From Anisodus tanguticus (taxonomy: Eukaryota > Streptophyta > Magnoliopsida > Solanales > Solanaceae), in contig CM067549.1 of the NCBI GenBank assembly GCA_034509755.1, positions 49,873,052 through 49,937,051 on the forward strand: a stretch of DNA of 64,000 nucleotides. Reading direction: 5' to 3'. The translations under genes and the position numbers were made by a program. Below, piece after piece: positions 1 to 11,625 of this stretch (position 1 is the first letter of the stretch; every line of letters starts with the position of its first letter). A model generated the notes under the pieces. It searched no databases and was not told the DNA's origin. It saw only the letters and a list, made by a program, of their open reading frames with translations.

Positions 1-1640
1 TTTTGTTGACATTTACGTTTTTTAAGCAACAACATATTTATTGTTGACAATTCTATACTTTCTTGTAGTGTTTCTCTTCTAGTCATCATTCTAGTTACGT
101 TTTTCAGGTATAGGTAAAGAAGACAGGTTTAGAATGTCTCAAGACCTAGTGGTTCAGATACATTTAAGATCTATGCACTTACGATATATAGATTTTTAAA
201 TCTAATTGGAGTTTAAGTTTTATAAATTGTAGTCATTGTATCTAAAAAGAAGTTTTTACTATGCTTAAACAAGAAAATGCTAGACAATTTTTAAAGTTGA
301 TAGAAACTTTTTTGTTGTTTCCTTAAATGGTTATTTATTGATGAGATTTTAAATGCAACGTCTTGCGAGTTGCGAATTCAGGACGAAAATAATTTTCATC
401 AATAATCAAATTCTGACATTTTATTTATACAATCGTTAAACTTGCTTTATCATTTGAATATAGAAATAATTGCGTGGACTTTAACATTGACCTTACCTTC
501 TATATTGGTGGCCAAAATATGATTTATGAAGAATGGGGACTTAAGGCTTACTGTTTCTTATGAACCTACCTCTAGAATACGCAACCCAGTCTACTATGTC
601 AAGTATGTCGCTGACCTTAACTAAATGACTTATATATATTACTCGTAAAATAAAGGGTTTAAATAATGCAACGTGGTAAAATCTGATAGTAGTAGAGTTA
701 TGTTATGACATATACGATCAAAAATGATAATGACAGTAACATATGCGGTCCAACCTTGCTAAATAATGAAGATGAATTGTGCTATATCCACCTGGAATTT
801 GCTTTCGATACAGTAGAAACTAGAAACAGACAAATTGAAAACTTGTTTTCAAACTGGATTCCATCAATATTCTTGGTACCATGTCTAGCACATAATCAAC
901 ATTCTCCATAGTTTATTAATCATGAACACAAATTAAGCGCAGTACGCTATTCTTTTACTGACAAAAATTTAAAACAGGATTGTTATCGGTGATCAAAATC
1001 GTAGAGATGCGACACCCTTGGGCTAACACTAAAATCAAATCTTAATCATGGAGGTTTTAGTTAACAAATCTACCCAAACTTGGCAGTCTACTAGTAGTAA
1101 CTTTTAAACCTGTAAACATGATTACACAACCACGACGACATGGACAAATAATATTAATTATATTAACAACAAAAACAATAGTATAAATAGTACTAATACT
1201 AGTAATTAATGATGACGATGACCACAATAACAACATTAAAAATTAAAAAATACAACCTAAGCTATTCTTTTAACAGTTCAAATTCATAGGAAAAATTCAA
1301 AACCTTGAATTTACAAAGAACTCAGAGTGGGCCTTATAATATATGTTCATCTACATTTTGGAAAGTAGTTATCAAAATTCAAAATTTGTTAATCAAAGTG
1401 TCTCGATCATCGCCTCATTAGAATAGGTTCAAAATCAATTATCTCATGAATTTTAGCAACAAAATAAATTTCTTACCACTTTCTAACATATTTCAGAACT
1501 CATTAAATTCGGATTACAATAATATGGACTTCAAATATTAGATTTGGTAAGAACATTATGAGAACAATCTATTTAAAGGGCTTTTCCCCTCTTGTGAGAA
1601 GCAAGCGATACAGCTAACAAAAATAAATCAATTATTTATC
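1..1640. other. AT-rich intergenic sequence
   Basis: No convincing gene, RNA or structured repeat was recognised. The one 68-codon open frame (705-911) has no motif I recognise and lies in AT-rich sequence, so I treat it as chance. Confidence 0.6.
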
Positions 1641-1666
1641 TTTATTTTGCTCCATATTTCTGAAGA

Positions 1667-2094
1667 ATGGCTTCTCCAAATCGAGAACTTGACTGGTGAG
1701 TTCTTTTCCATGTCTCTTTTTTTCCTCCTTCAATAAAGAAACATAAATTAGCTATAAAATTCATCATCAATCTGTCACTATAAAGCTCGTAGCTAACAAC
1801 AGCTTTTTGATAATCCGGCGTTAAATAGCACTAGCGACGAATTTTTATTGTTTAGCGATAGATGTTGTCCGCCGCATTTTTTTTTTTTGTGTGTGTAATA
1901 TATATGTTAAATTGTTATTTATTTTATAGTCTTGTGAAGTTTTTATGGTGCTTACAATTTTTAGCGAGTGGGAGGTGGATAACAGAGAACTTGAAATTGA
2001 AAATGAAATGCTAATCCGCAAGAACAAATTGCTGAAAGAAAGGATGATGAATCGAATTTGCCCTACTTGCAATATCAAAAAGTTGCGTGTTTAA
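1667..2094 (+). pseudogene. Two-exon relic resembling an HD-Zip IV leucine-zipper/CxxC segment
   Basis: Exon 1 would run from an ATG at 1667 to 1695, followed by GTGAG. Exon 2 would run 1965-2094 after a TTTTTAG acceptor. The phases match across the intron and give about 52 residues. The translated exon 2 is Glu/Lys/Leu-rich with heptad spacing (LEIENEML...KLLKERM) and then a CPTC motif. HD-Zip IV proteins (GL2/PDF2/ANL2) have a comparable order, a zipper-loop with CxxC after the homeodomain. No homeodomain or START domain was found nearby, so this is at best a fragment or a very small derived gene. The similarity is recalled by eye and the splice sites are predicted. Confidence 0.3.
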
Positions 2095-3470
2095 GTTCAT
2101 CAAATTCTAGTGGCACTCTAGTGCTCATTTTCAGATTTATGGACTATCATTTTATCTTACCTTTGATGAAATCTATCAATGTTTTATTGAAATTATCTTG
2201 TATCTATATCTATATTATATTACAAGCATAAACTTCTAAACTTGAAAGTTAAATTACTAAAATACTCTTCTAAATAAATTAAATGACTTATTTAAATAAA
2301 GATGAACTTATTTTTTATGAAAACGTGTTTTCAATACTAAAGGATACCTCTATTCTTGAAAAGGTACATTTATTGTTTGTTGAATCTCTATAAATATCTA
2401 TCCTTCTTCACAGAAAATTTACACCAAAAAAATTAATTTTATCATTCCATATAATGCAAATCATAAACATTTGTGATAGTCCGGCAATGTCATCAAAATA
2501 TATACAATCTAATTGTAATGCAACTATCGATTTTGTAAGGTTTCATCTCAAAGAATTTCCCTTACACCATTTGAAGAAATATTTTCATCACTAGCATTTT
2601 ATATTAATTTCAACTTCATTTACTTTTTTGAATAGCAATATTCACTCGACCAATCATTAGGCAATGGCTCCTTGTATAATATTTTCTACACAGAGATCTG
2701 GATGTGGCCAAATGTGACTATTATGATATATCATAGTAATTATTTATCCCAAGAGTCCTCAAAATCATTGAAATACGAGTAAGTCCACAATCTCATATAT
2801 GTAAATGGTTAATTTTTGGAATTTTATAAAATAATTCATGCAGATTGTATGTGCGTATATATATATATGTGTGTGTGTATGTGTGTGTGATCACTTGTGA
2901 TATTTATCTTTTATACTTTCTTTTCACATAAAATGAGTCACATTTGATGTATTCGTCATATTTTTAAGTTATGATCATAGCTGGTAGATAAATTACTATA
3001 ATGAGTATCAAGAAAGTTAAGAGAATGAGATTATTACTCAAGTTATTTAATCCTTCATAATATGGGTCTTCTTTGAATATAAATCATAGATACTATCCGC
3101 AGTCATGTCAGATCATAAGACACTAATCAATATTTTTATAACTCAATGCATCAAACCAATATTTGAACAGTAACAATTCTTATAACATTATGGATAATAA
3201 TTTATTTATTTCGTTAGATTTATCTCTTTTTTGTACGTGTTTGTCATAAATTTCTATGTGTAATATTTTTAGCATAATCTTTCTTTCAGATATCGTGTAT
3301 AAAATTTCTTATCCTATATAAATAAAATAACGTGATCAATAAAGATATTAAAGAAATTTTAAATACAAATAATTATTATTAACATTTGTACCTCGACTTG
3401 ACTTTTGTTTAATTCAAAATATATCATAATTCATATTATAGAACTACTGATAGCAGTGGATTGCTAATAA
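2095..3470. other. AT-rich intergenic sequence with a TA/TG microsatellite
   Basis: No gene recognised. A short (TA)n(TG)n tract lies near 2857-2890. Confidence 0.6.
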
Positions 3471-3474
3471 AGCA

Positions 3475-5600
3475 ATGGATTCAAGATTATCACAAAACAA
3501 GTCTTGCATTTTGTGCAAACTGAACATTGAGAAAGCATATGATCATGTGAATTGGGAGTTTCTTATTAGAACCCTAAAGCAAATGAGTTTTGGGGAGAAA
3601 TGGATTAGGTGGATCAGGTTTTGTTTGTCCACTGTCAAGTTCACCATTCTTATCAATAGTGCCCCCGAAGGTTTTTTTGACACTTATAGAGGGATTAGAC
3701 AAGGAGATCGTTTGTTTCATTTCCTATTCATTCTTGCCATGGAGGGTCTAAACAACATGATCAAAGTACTCAAATCAAATGGGTGGATTTCAAGTTTTGA
3801 TGTAGCTAGAAGAGGTGAACGAGTTTGGAGATGTCCCACCTTCAATATGCAAACAACACTTTAATTTTTTTTTATGTAGAGGAGGAGCATGTTAAGTATC
3901 TGAGACTCATTCTGATCTACTTTGAAGGAATCTCAGGACTTCACATCAATTGGAGGAAAAGTCATATTTATCCCATTAACTTTGTCCCTCACTTGGAGCT
4001 GTTGGTTTCAATTTTAGGGGGTGAAGTGTATGAGTTACCTACAATCTATCTTGGGATGCCACTGGGTGCAAAGTCAAAATTCCAAGAGATAAGGGATGCA
4101 GTTTTGGAGAAGTGTGAAAAAAAGTTGTGCAGATGAAAATCTCAATATTTGTCTCTAGGAGGCAGGCTTACTTTGATTAATGCAGCGCTTGATGCTTTAC
4201 CAACTTACATGTTATCTTTGTTCCCTATCCCTGCCTAAGTGGTTCAAAGGCTAGATAAAATCAGAAGATCTTTCTTCTAGTAAGTGAACAGTGACAAAAG
4301 AAAACTCCACTTAGACAAGTGGAAAGAATTGATTATGTGTATTTTTGCTTCTCTTATTCTTTAAATAATTAAATAAAGTCAAATATTCTTTAAATAATTA
4401 AATAAAGTCAAAAAGTACTTGCAAAAAATAGGGTGATCTTGACATTAAAAATCTGAAGAATCATAGTAAGGCATTAAAGTTGAAGTGGCTATGGAGGTAC
4501 TCAAAGGAGCCTCAATCTCTTTGGGTAAATGTGATCAAGGTAAAGTATGGGGAATTGGATAGCTAGGTCACTAGATGAGGCAAATAATCCATATGGAGTG
4601 TCCTTATGGAGGTCTATCAGATTCTGGTGGCCTTTCTTGAAATTTTTTTATGTTATTAGAGTTCATGATGGTAACAAAGCACTCTTTTGGAAAGACAAGT
4701 GGATGGGCAGTAGGAGCTTGCAAGATTCATTTTCTGATCTATTTATTATGGCTCAACATCATAATAAAATAATGTCTGAGATGTGGTCACCTCAAGAATG
4801 TGAGTTAATTTTCAGGAGAATGATGAATGACTGGGAAATCCCTAGGTTGATTGAACTTTACAGCTTTCTGGAAATTTTACAAGGGATGCAAGATGGAGAT
4901 GATTGTTTGTGGTGGACTGGACACACCAAAGGATAGTATATGGTGAAAATTGGGTACAAGATTATGAATACAATAGAGTCACAGACTTTTAATTGACCTT
5001 GGAAACATATCTGGAAAGTAAAGATACCACACAAGGTTGCTTGCTTTACTTGGTTGCTAGCTAAGCATGTTGTGCTAACACATGAGAACCTGATGAAGAA
5101 AGGCATCACCGTAGACTCAAACTGTTGTTTATGTGGGACTGAAGTTGAAACTATAGGACATTTATTCCTACATTGTAAGGTCACAAGTCAGCTATGAAAG
5201 ATTTTTCGCAATCTCAGGGGCATCTCTTGGACAATGCCTAGCAAGATTGTTGAGACTCTTTTTAGTTGGGAGGAGGCTGGGATTGGCTGCCAAGAGCAGA
5301 AGAAACTAGAGGATCATCCCAGCGAGTATATGGTGGACAATCTGAAAACAAAAGAATGCCAGATGTTTTGAGAATATAAGTAGTACAATTCAGATGATCA
5401 AGCTCAATTGTGTTATGCTACTTTATTTTTGGTGTACAAATGCATACCCTGAAGATACAGATACAATCCTAGATGTTTTAGAGTCTTTTTAGGATTATAA
5501 TTAAGCTTCAGTGGCTCTTGTTTAAATTTCTTTTTTCCTTACTTTTCTCTTGTAAAGGGGTTTTCAGTACTTCTTTAGTAATGGTCTATACTACAAAATG
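3475..5600 (+). mobile_element. L1-clade LINE relic, 5'-truncated
   Basis: This is the C-terminal part of a non-LTR retrotransposon ORF2, broken by stops and frameshifts. Frame pieces give reverse transcriptase blocks: KLNIEKAYDHVNWEFL (finger/palm, about 3520-3560), a GIRQGD block near 3690, and the palm block that should carry the catalytic Asp pair near 3840-3870. Further down (about 4960-5200) a zinc-binding RT-associated domain is readable, with spaced Cys and His residues (CCLCG...GHLFLHC). The endonuclease and the N-terminal RT are absent. The catalytic block reads YANN instead of YADD. A 28-bp tandem duplication sits at 4343-4411. The element is not mobile as it stands. Confidence 0.85.
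4343..4411. repeat. Short tandem duplication inside the L1 relic
   Basis: The motif TTCTTTAAATAATTAAATAA with its AGTCAAA continuation occurs twice back to back, interrupting the RT/zinc-domain linker of the relic. Confidence 0.7.
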
Positions 5601-5689
5601 TTACATGTTTTAAAAAAACTACTAATAGAAATAGTTAATATATAAATTTATCAAAATAATGATTTTTTAAACTAAAATAGATAGTAAAA

Positions 5690-5745
5690 AAGATAGTCTG
5701 ATGCACAAAGCATCCCGTATTAGCTGAATCCGGGGAAGGGCCACG
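5690..5745 (+). repeat. Small dispersed repeat fragment
   Basis: The phrase GCACAAAGCATCCCGTATTA followed by a GGGGAAGGGCC block resembles a short dispersed repeat. Related versions occur near 46980-47030 (AAAGTATCCCGTATTAGCAG) and, more weakly, near 18850 (CGTGCACTAAGCTC). The family was not assigned. Confidence 0.4.
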
Positions 5746-6189
5746 TTAATAGTTATTATCTATTAACTAAATAGATAATAACATAGAATTAACTAAAAAC
5801 ATGTAGCAAGATTCTCGAATTAAAGGGATGAGACTGAAATACCACCGATTTACTAATTAGAGATCTCATGATGAAGGTCAGTTGATAACAACAAGCTGCT
5901 CAACAATCTGAGAAGTATCATAACTTTTCTTATTATCTTACTCCCATCGTGATTAATTTTAATATACTTAATGTATAGGTAGCGAAGAGAACAAGCTCTG
6001 AATGAATTTAGCAACTTATGCCGGCTATGTACACATCTCCTTGATAAAATAAAAGTTTTGTAGTACATAATTTGGAATACATGTGTAGCGCATGTGCCGA
6101 GTGACTAGTCTGTAAAAAGGTATGAAAATGAAATGAAGAAAAAGTCAAAAAACCAACAAAAATAAAGATACAAAATACATCGGGTACTT
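5746..6189. other. Intergenic, nothing recognised
   Basis: A 71-codon minus-strand frame (5853-6068) has no recognisable motif. I see no supported feature. Confidence 0.5.
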
Positions 6190-6300
6190 CTACAATTTAA
6201 TTATTAGTTCAACGAAAACAGTGAGAGAACTATTCCATAAGATATTTGGGTGACTGATATATATCGAATTCTAAAAATAAAACGCAAATTATGAAAGTAT
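6190..6300 (+). repeat. Repeat shared with the 3' flanks of the TPD1-like genes
   Basis: This about 100-bp stretch (CAGTGAG...TATTCCATAAGA...TTTGGGTGA...ATATATCGAATTCT) matches, in inverted orientation, the sequence at about 19665-19760. It also matches, more loosely, 30680-30740. It may be a dispersed element that happens to lie next to both gene copies, or a third piece of the same duplication. Confidence 0.5.
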
Positions 6301-6335
6301 ATTTATGTCATAGAGACAATCTGTATTAGGAAAAA

Positions 6336-7854
6336 TGTACTTAATACACATTCATTTTATTATTAATGGAGATTAATATTTTGGCTATTGCAATTATTGA
6401 ATTATTATTTGATTGTTTGTAATTATTCATTAATGTGTATCCCTTGAGCTTACGTTGTCATTAATAGAGTGAGATATTAATGATAGAGTGTAACTCTTAA
6501 AATAGCATCGACTAATGATCATCGAGAATGGGATATCGATGATATGTGATAAGTCGACATGTGGTCTGCATCACATCCTTAGATGATGTAGTATGTCTCA
6601 CCTGCTACGAGTAATGGTTACTCGTGATGGACACATGGATACTTTGGAAGTATTGGTATACCCTGTTGATATACTGTTTGTTATACTTGTCTAAAGTATG
6701 ATCAGCGTGTGGGAGATAGAAGTCCTTAGACTTGAGGTCAATACGCGCCTTGTCTACAAAGTAATGTACTTTGATCCCGTCCTAAGCTCAAATGCCTTAT
6801 AGGTTGAGATACGGCTTGTATTGGATACATTACGATGTGGATTAAAGGTGGTAGTTGAGCCAAGATTAGGATTCATTCCTCGAATGTATACTCGAGAGAA
6901 CACTCGGATTCTCAGTGATATTAGGTTGACTAAGTCGTTGGCCAACGCAATAGACATATTTAGAATATAGTCTAGTCATTAACTAATATAGATGAGATAC
7001 AATGATTAAGCCATTTGGATAGACACTTGACAAATCCTAAGCTTGATCGGGTGTGTCGTGAATGAAAGGATTTTATCTTACCACATAAAGGTTAAGTTTA
7101 CTGGATTCGCGTAAATGTACTTCACATATTGAGTTCGTATTCCGACGCCGTCTGGGAATTCCGTGTAGACCTTAATTTGATTAATGTTGATATGAGAAGG
7201 CGTGTAGGGTTACACTATGTCGATTGTCTGTTTCGATATAAGGATGTATTGAGGGAGTAATTAAATGTTCGATTTGGAATCGAGATATTTAAATGAATAA
7301 TGATTGTTTTAATTAAGTCAAAATTGGATTTCGGATTTAATTAAGAATGCACGGAAAATAAATCGAGACAGTGCAGGTGCACGTCGAGCGCCGCGGCGCC
7401 CATACCCTACAGCCGCGGCGCAGTGCAGGAGTACGTCGAGCACCGCGGCGCCTCTACATCGATTTTTGGGCCAGGCCCAAGGTCAAACCCTAATCCGATT
7501 TTGACCTAATTTTCAACTATAAATAGAGGCATTCCCTTTCATTATTAATACACCAATTCTGAAAAAACATTCTTAAGCCTTAGAGACTTAGAATCAAATA
7601 CTCTCGAACCTCTGCCGGATTTCCTAGCTTTCCGAAAGAGAAGTACATTGAAGCTTGGAGCTTACAATCGGAAGAGCAACCGCGTGTGCACCTTATAGTA
7701 GATAAAGATTCCAGATTATTATAACTTGTAAGTAAATATTTTATGTTACAAATTTCATTGTTGTATAACCGTACCAGAAATTATTGTTGGGGTAAGTAAG
7801 AAACAAAACTTTTAAACTTCCGATGTGCCTTACAGATGTGTTTTGAACCCAACA
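6336..7854 (+). mobile_element. Probable 5' LTR of a Ty1/copia element (start uncertain)
   Basis: The right edge is set by ACCCAACA at 7854, closely followed by a tRNA-iMet-like primer binding site. A TATA box (7518-7526) lies about 330 bp before that edge, as expected for a plus-strand LTR promoter. The left edge is a guess: TG dinucleotides at 6322 and 6336 are candidates, giving an LTR of about 1.5 kb. The matching 3' LTR is absent, so neither edge can be checked against a partner. GC-rich palindromes (GCGCCGCGGCGCC type) occur at 7385-7455 within otherwise AT-rich sequence. Confidence 0.6.
7518..7526 (+). promoter_or_regulatory. TATA box of the copia LTR
   Basis: TATAAATAG in an AT-rich context, followed by a CATTCCC stretch, inside the LTR and on the same strand as the element. 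Confidence 0.65.
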
Positions 7855-7866
7855 AAATTCTACAGT

Positions 7867-7880
7867 GGTATCAAGAGCTC
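7867..7880 (+). promoter_or_regulatory. Primer binding site (initiator tRNA-Met type)
   Basis: TGGTATCAAGAGC differs by one inserted base from the TGGTATCAGAGC used by most plant copia elements. It lies about 12 bp downstream of the inferred LTR end. Confidence 0.75.
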
Positions 7881-8239
7881 AGGGTGGTTCAATGGTTATA
7901 TAACAATTGAATAGAACAATAATATGAGTTAAACATAAAATTGGATTAAAATAAGGTTTTTTGAAATCCTATATGTCTTGAACGAATGTTGACCTTTTGG
8001 TATCACCCTAAATTATCTCCTACGCTAACTCGAGGAAGTCATTCTGCTCTAACTCGAACTAAGCCAAGTGTGTTGTCCGGCTCATTGCACGGTGCACGGC
8101 TAAGAACGAGTAAAGAACGGGTAATGGTCGATATGGGCGTTATTGATAATGGTGGGTGATGATAAAGGACCTGTGTATTTATCTCTAAATTGGATTTAGG
8201 GGTTGAATGATTTTTTGAAAATCAACACAGAAACATTTG

Positions 8240-8560
8240 TAAGGACGTCGGCGTCGTGGCCCTATGGTAGGGCACCGCGGCTCTGACTAGGATTTCAAGG
8301 AGGCGTCGCGGCTCCATGGTGGAGCGTCGCGGCACTAATGCTTCGTTTTAAAATATGAACTCATTGGACAATAGGCGCCGCGACTCCATGGTGGAGCGAC
8401 GCGGCGCTAATTCAATTGCAGAAGCAGAAATGTTACTGCCTCTGAAGCGTCGCGGCTCCATGGTGGAGCACCGCGGCACTAGTGCATTTTTCAGAATTTT
8501 GGCGTTACTACCTCAGTGGTGCCGCAATGCTAATGATTGGCGCCGAGGCCCCACTTGTCC
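8240..8560 (+). repeat. Array of GC-rich palindromes in the copia leader
   Basis: At least three near-identical palindromes built on GCTCCATGGTGGAGC, flanked by CGCGGC arms, occur near 8303-8334, 8372-8406 and 8448-8480. A diverged one lies near 8246-8280. Each could form a strong hairpin. They sit between the primer binding site and gag, and similar CGCCGCGGCG motifs are present in the LTR. The open frame across them (8355-8651) contains no gag motif and is not counted as a gene. Confidence 0.7.
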
Positions 8561-8599
8561 AGAAACAAAAACAAATCTGAGTTCAGAATGTTTAACCCA

Positions 8600-9480
8600 A
8601 CATTATTATTATACATTATATTATTTGATAAGTATATTGTTTATGTGCTAAATATCAAAATGTTTGTCATTTACATTTCTAGAATAGTGTCCGCTATAAC
8701 TGTATGGGCAGGCGGTTCCCAGTGTTTGATTAAACCATCTTATACCATGCATATTGGGTTGACGGTTCCCAAACTATATGTGTCTATAGTTTGCATGATG
8801 TTAAGATGTCATATTGGATATGGCGTAAAAGTGTTGATCTTGATTAGAACTCTAAAATTAAAATGTTCCCCAAAACTTTAAATACAAGTCTAAATTAAAA
8901 TGCGTCGTCCATTATAATTGTTAGAGTGTAAAATCCTTTTCGGCGATACGAGTATATATGCCAAAGCATTTGCTCTAAGTCTACGAGGACCCAGACTCTT
9001 TCATAGATGCGTTTTAATGTAAAGGTAAATGATAAACTTTTGTGGGTATTTACACCAAAGTGTTTGCTCACAAAGGCCAAATTTGCTTAGATACATAAAC
9101 GCAGTCGTGTAATGGGGTTGACTTGCTTAGACAAATTTTGGCTCCAAAGTGTCGGACTAATCTAAGGACGCAAGATTAAATGTAATAATTTGATCAACCA
9201 AGAGTTGCGAATAAGTTTTGCAATTGGTTTAGAACCTACCAAGATATGTTATTGAAGTTATCAGCCAAAGCAAATGCAGAGATAACATAGGCTTGGATCT
9301 TGGCCCATTATGACCTCAGTTAATATAGGTTCGTATTCTACCATAGGGTCGTAGAAGTATGTTAAAATAGTGGGAGCTAATTAAACAAAAGGCCTTGTTG
9401 ATTAGCCTAAATGAATGTGTATAATAGGAAATAGATTTTGAATTTGATTTCCGGTCTATCTAATTCTTCAGATTATAAAA
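8600..9480 (+). other. Untranslated leader of the copia element
   Basis: This stretch between the palindromes and the first recognisable gag codons has stops in all frames. It shows no further structure to me. Confidence 0.45.
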
Positions 9481-9481
9481 G

Positions 9482-11625
9482 ATGTCGAGACTGTCGTTGA
9501 AAATATTGATTGAGATGAATAAACTTACTGGACCAAACTACCTTGACTGGCTAAGGAATTTGCGAATAATACTCATACAAGAGAATAGAATACGTGTTGG
9601 ACACGGTGTTCCCAACAGTCCCTGCGACAGATTCTGAAGAATATACCTCCTTTGATAAAAATGCTTACCAGAAACATCTAGATGATGCCATTTCGGCGCA
9701 ATGTGTAATGTTGTCTTCCATGTCGATGGAACTTTAGAGACAGCATGAGAACATGGGGCCCAATGAGATGCTCGAACACCTGAAGAGTCTCTATGACTCT
9801 CAATCCCAGACAATGGAATATGAGTTGCTAATAGAACTCTTCAAGTGTAAGCTCAATGAAGGGGGTCCGGTCTCGCAGCATGTGCTGATAGAGAGTCTTG
9901 CTTCGATTGGAACGAAGCTTGAAAAGAATGTCGCTACCATACTCATTCTGAACTTTCTCCCTCGTTCCTTTGAGAACTTCATAGTGAACTTCAACATGAA
10001 TGGAATGAAGGCGACTTTGCCAGAGCTGCACAACATGCTCAATACCTTTGAGTCCTCCACTTTCAAAGGCAAAGTTGTTCTCATGGTGAGCTCTTCTAGC
10101 CGACCCAAGCCGAAAGGCAAGGAATGGCAGAAGAAAAAGGGCAAGGCAGTCGTTGCGCCCTCAGCTATGAAGCCCAAGGGAGGTGTGAAGAAGAAGGCGA
10201 GCGCGGCTAAGGATGAATGCCTCAACTGCCATAGGAAGGGGCATTGGAAAAAGGACTGCAGGACACCAGGAGGAGGGAAAGCACCAGGTGCTTCTGCCTT
10301 TGGTGGACAAGGTATGTACGTCATTTAAATAAATATGTCTATAAATAACTTTCATTCCTGGGTATTGGATACCGCTTGTGGCTCACACATTTGTACAAAT
10401 GTGCAGGGGCTAACTAATAGCAGGAAAGTTAGACCGAGAGAGGTAGACCTACGCGTTGGAAATGGAGCACGAGTAGATGCTGAGTGCGTAGGGACTTATA
10501 GATTAAATTTACCTTCCGGCTATTGTTTAGTGTTGAATGATTGTTTTTATGTTCCCTCATTAACGAGGAATATTATTTTTATCCCAGTGTTGGACATGGA
10601 GAGATTTTCCTCGTATATTTATAATGGCAGTCACGTACTGTCTTTTAATAATATTATATATGGAACTGCTCCTCTTGTGGATGGATTATATACACTGAAC
10701 TGTAGTCGAGAGATTTTCAATGTACAAAATAAATAAGCCAAGACAAGTAATAGAAACTCTACCTACCTATGGCACTGCAGACTTGGTCATATCAAGGATA
10801 GCAAGATTGAGGAAGTTATACTACCTCGAACCATTTGACTTGGAGTCTTATGGTAACTTCAAATCTTGTTTGAGAGGAAAGATGACTAATAAACCACTTT
10901 CTGGGAAAGGTGAGCGAGCCAAGGAGGTGCTTGAGTTGGTCCATACTGATGTATGTGGGTCATTCTCGACTCAAGCTAAAAGAGGTTTCCCATACTTCAT
11001 CACTTTTACTAACGACTTCACAAGGTATGGGTATGTGTATCTTATGAGACATAAATTCGAGGCTTTTGAGAAGTTCAAATAGTACAAGTCAGAAGTAGAG
11101 AAGCAACTTGCAACAAGTATCAAGACCCTTCGATCAGATCGATGAGGTGAATACTTAAGAAAGGATTTTCTAGATTACTTAAAGCTACATGGAGTCCAAT
11201 CTGAATGGACACCTCCAGGAGCGCCACAGATGAACGGTATTGCCGAAAGGAGAAACCGAACCTTATTGGATATGGTTCAATCCATGATGAGCTCATCAGC
11301 TCTACCGACATACCTTTGGGGATATGCTATACAAACCTATATATATATATTCTGAATAGGGTTCCTTCCAAGTCAGTATAAAAGACACCCTATCAGATAT
11401 GGTGTGGCAAGAAGCCGGATCTTAAACATATGAGACCCTGGGGGTGCCCTGCATATGTTAAGAAGATGTTCACTGACAAGTTAGAATCTAAAAGTGAGAA
11501 ATGTTACTTTGTGGGGTATACAAAGGAAACTAAGGGATACTACATCTATCTTCTTGGAGAACATAAGGTCATTCTTTCCAGGAACGCTACTTTCCTTGAA
11601 GAAGAATATGTCTACAAGGAATATA
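9482..11625 (+). pseudogene. copia gag-protease-integrase, frameshifted and truncated
   Basis: Gag is readable from about 9482 (NKLTGPNYLDWLRN), with a frameshift near 9590 and a stop near 9735. The second Gag part (9753-10328) ends with a CCHC zinc knuckle (CLNCHRKGHWKKDC). The protease starts near 10355 with WVLDTACGSH, the copia Asp motif. A diverged pre-integrase region follows, then the integrase core, with VHTDVCG, KTLRSDR and GIAERRNRTLLD carrying the Asp-Asp-Glu pattern (about 10930-11260). Stops occur near 11080 and 11143. The last copia block (WGCPAYVK...NATFLEEEYVYKE, 11430-11620) is the integrase C-terminal region. RT and RNase H are missing because the element stops where Gypsy-derived sequence begins. 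Confidence 0.85.

Noticed and set aside
705..911. 68-codon open frame as a possible small gene
   Set aside because: No recognisable motif, no convincing splice or promoter context, AT-rich surroundings.
8355..8881. Open frames over the palindrome array as a repeat protein
   Set aside because: The repeated RRGSMVE-type peptide is a by-product of the DNA palindromes in a retrotransposon leader; no gag similarity.
9538..10355. Minus-strand open frames opposite copia gag
   Set aside because: They are antisense to a recognisable Gag with zinc knuckle.
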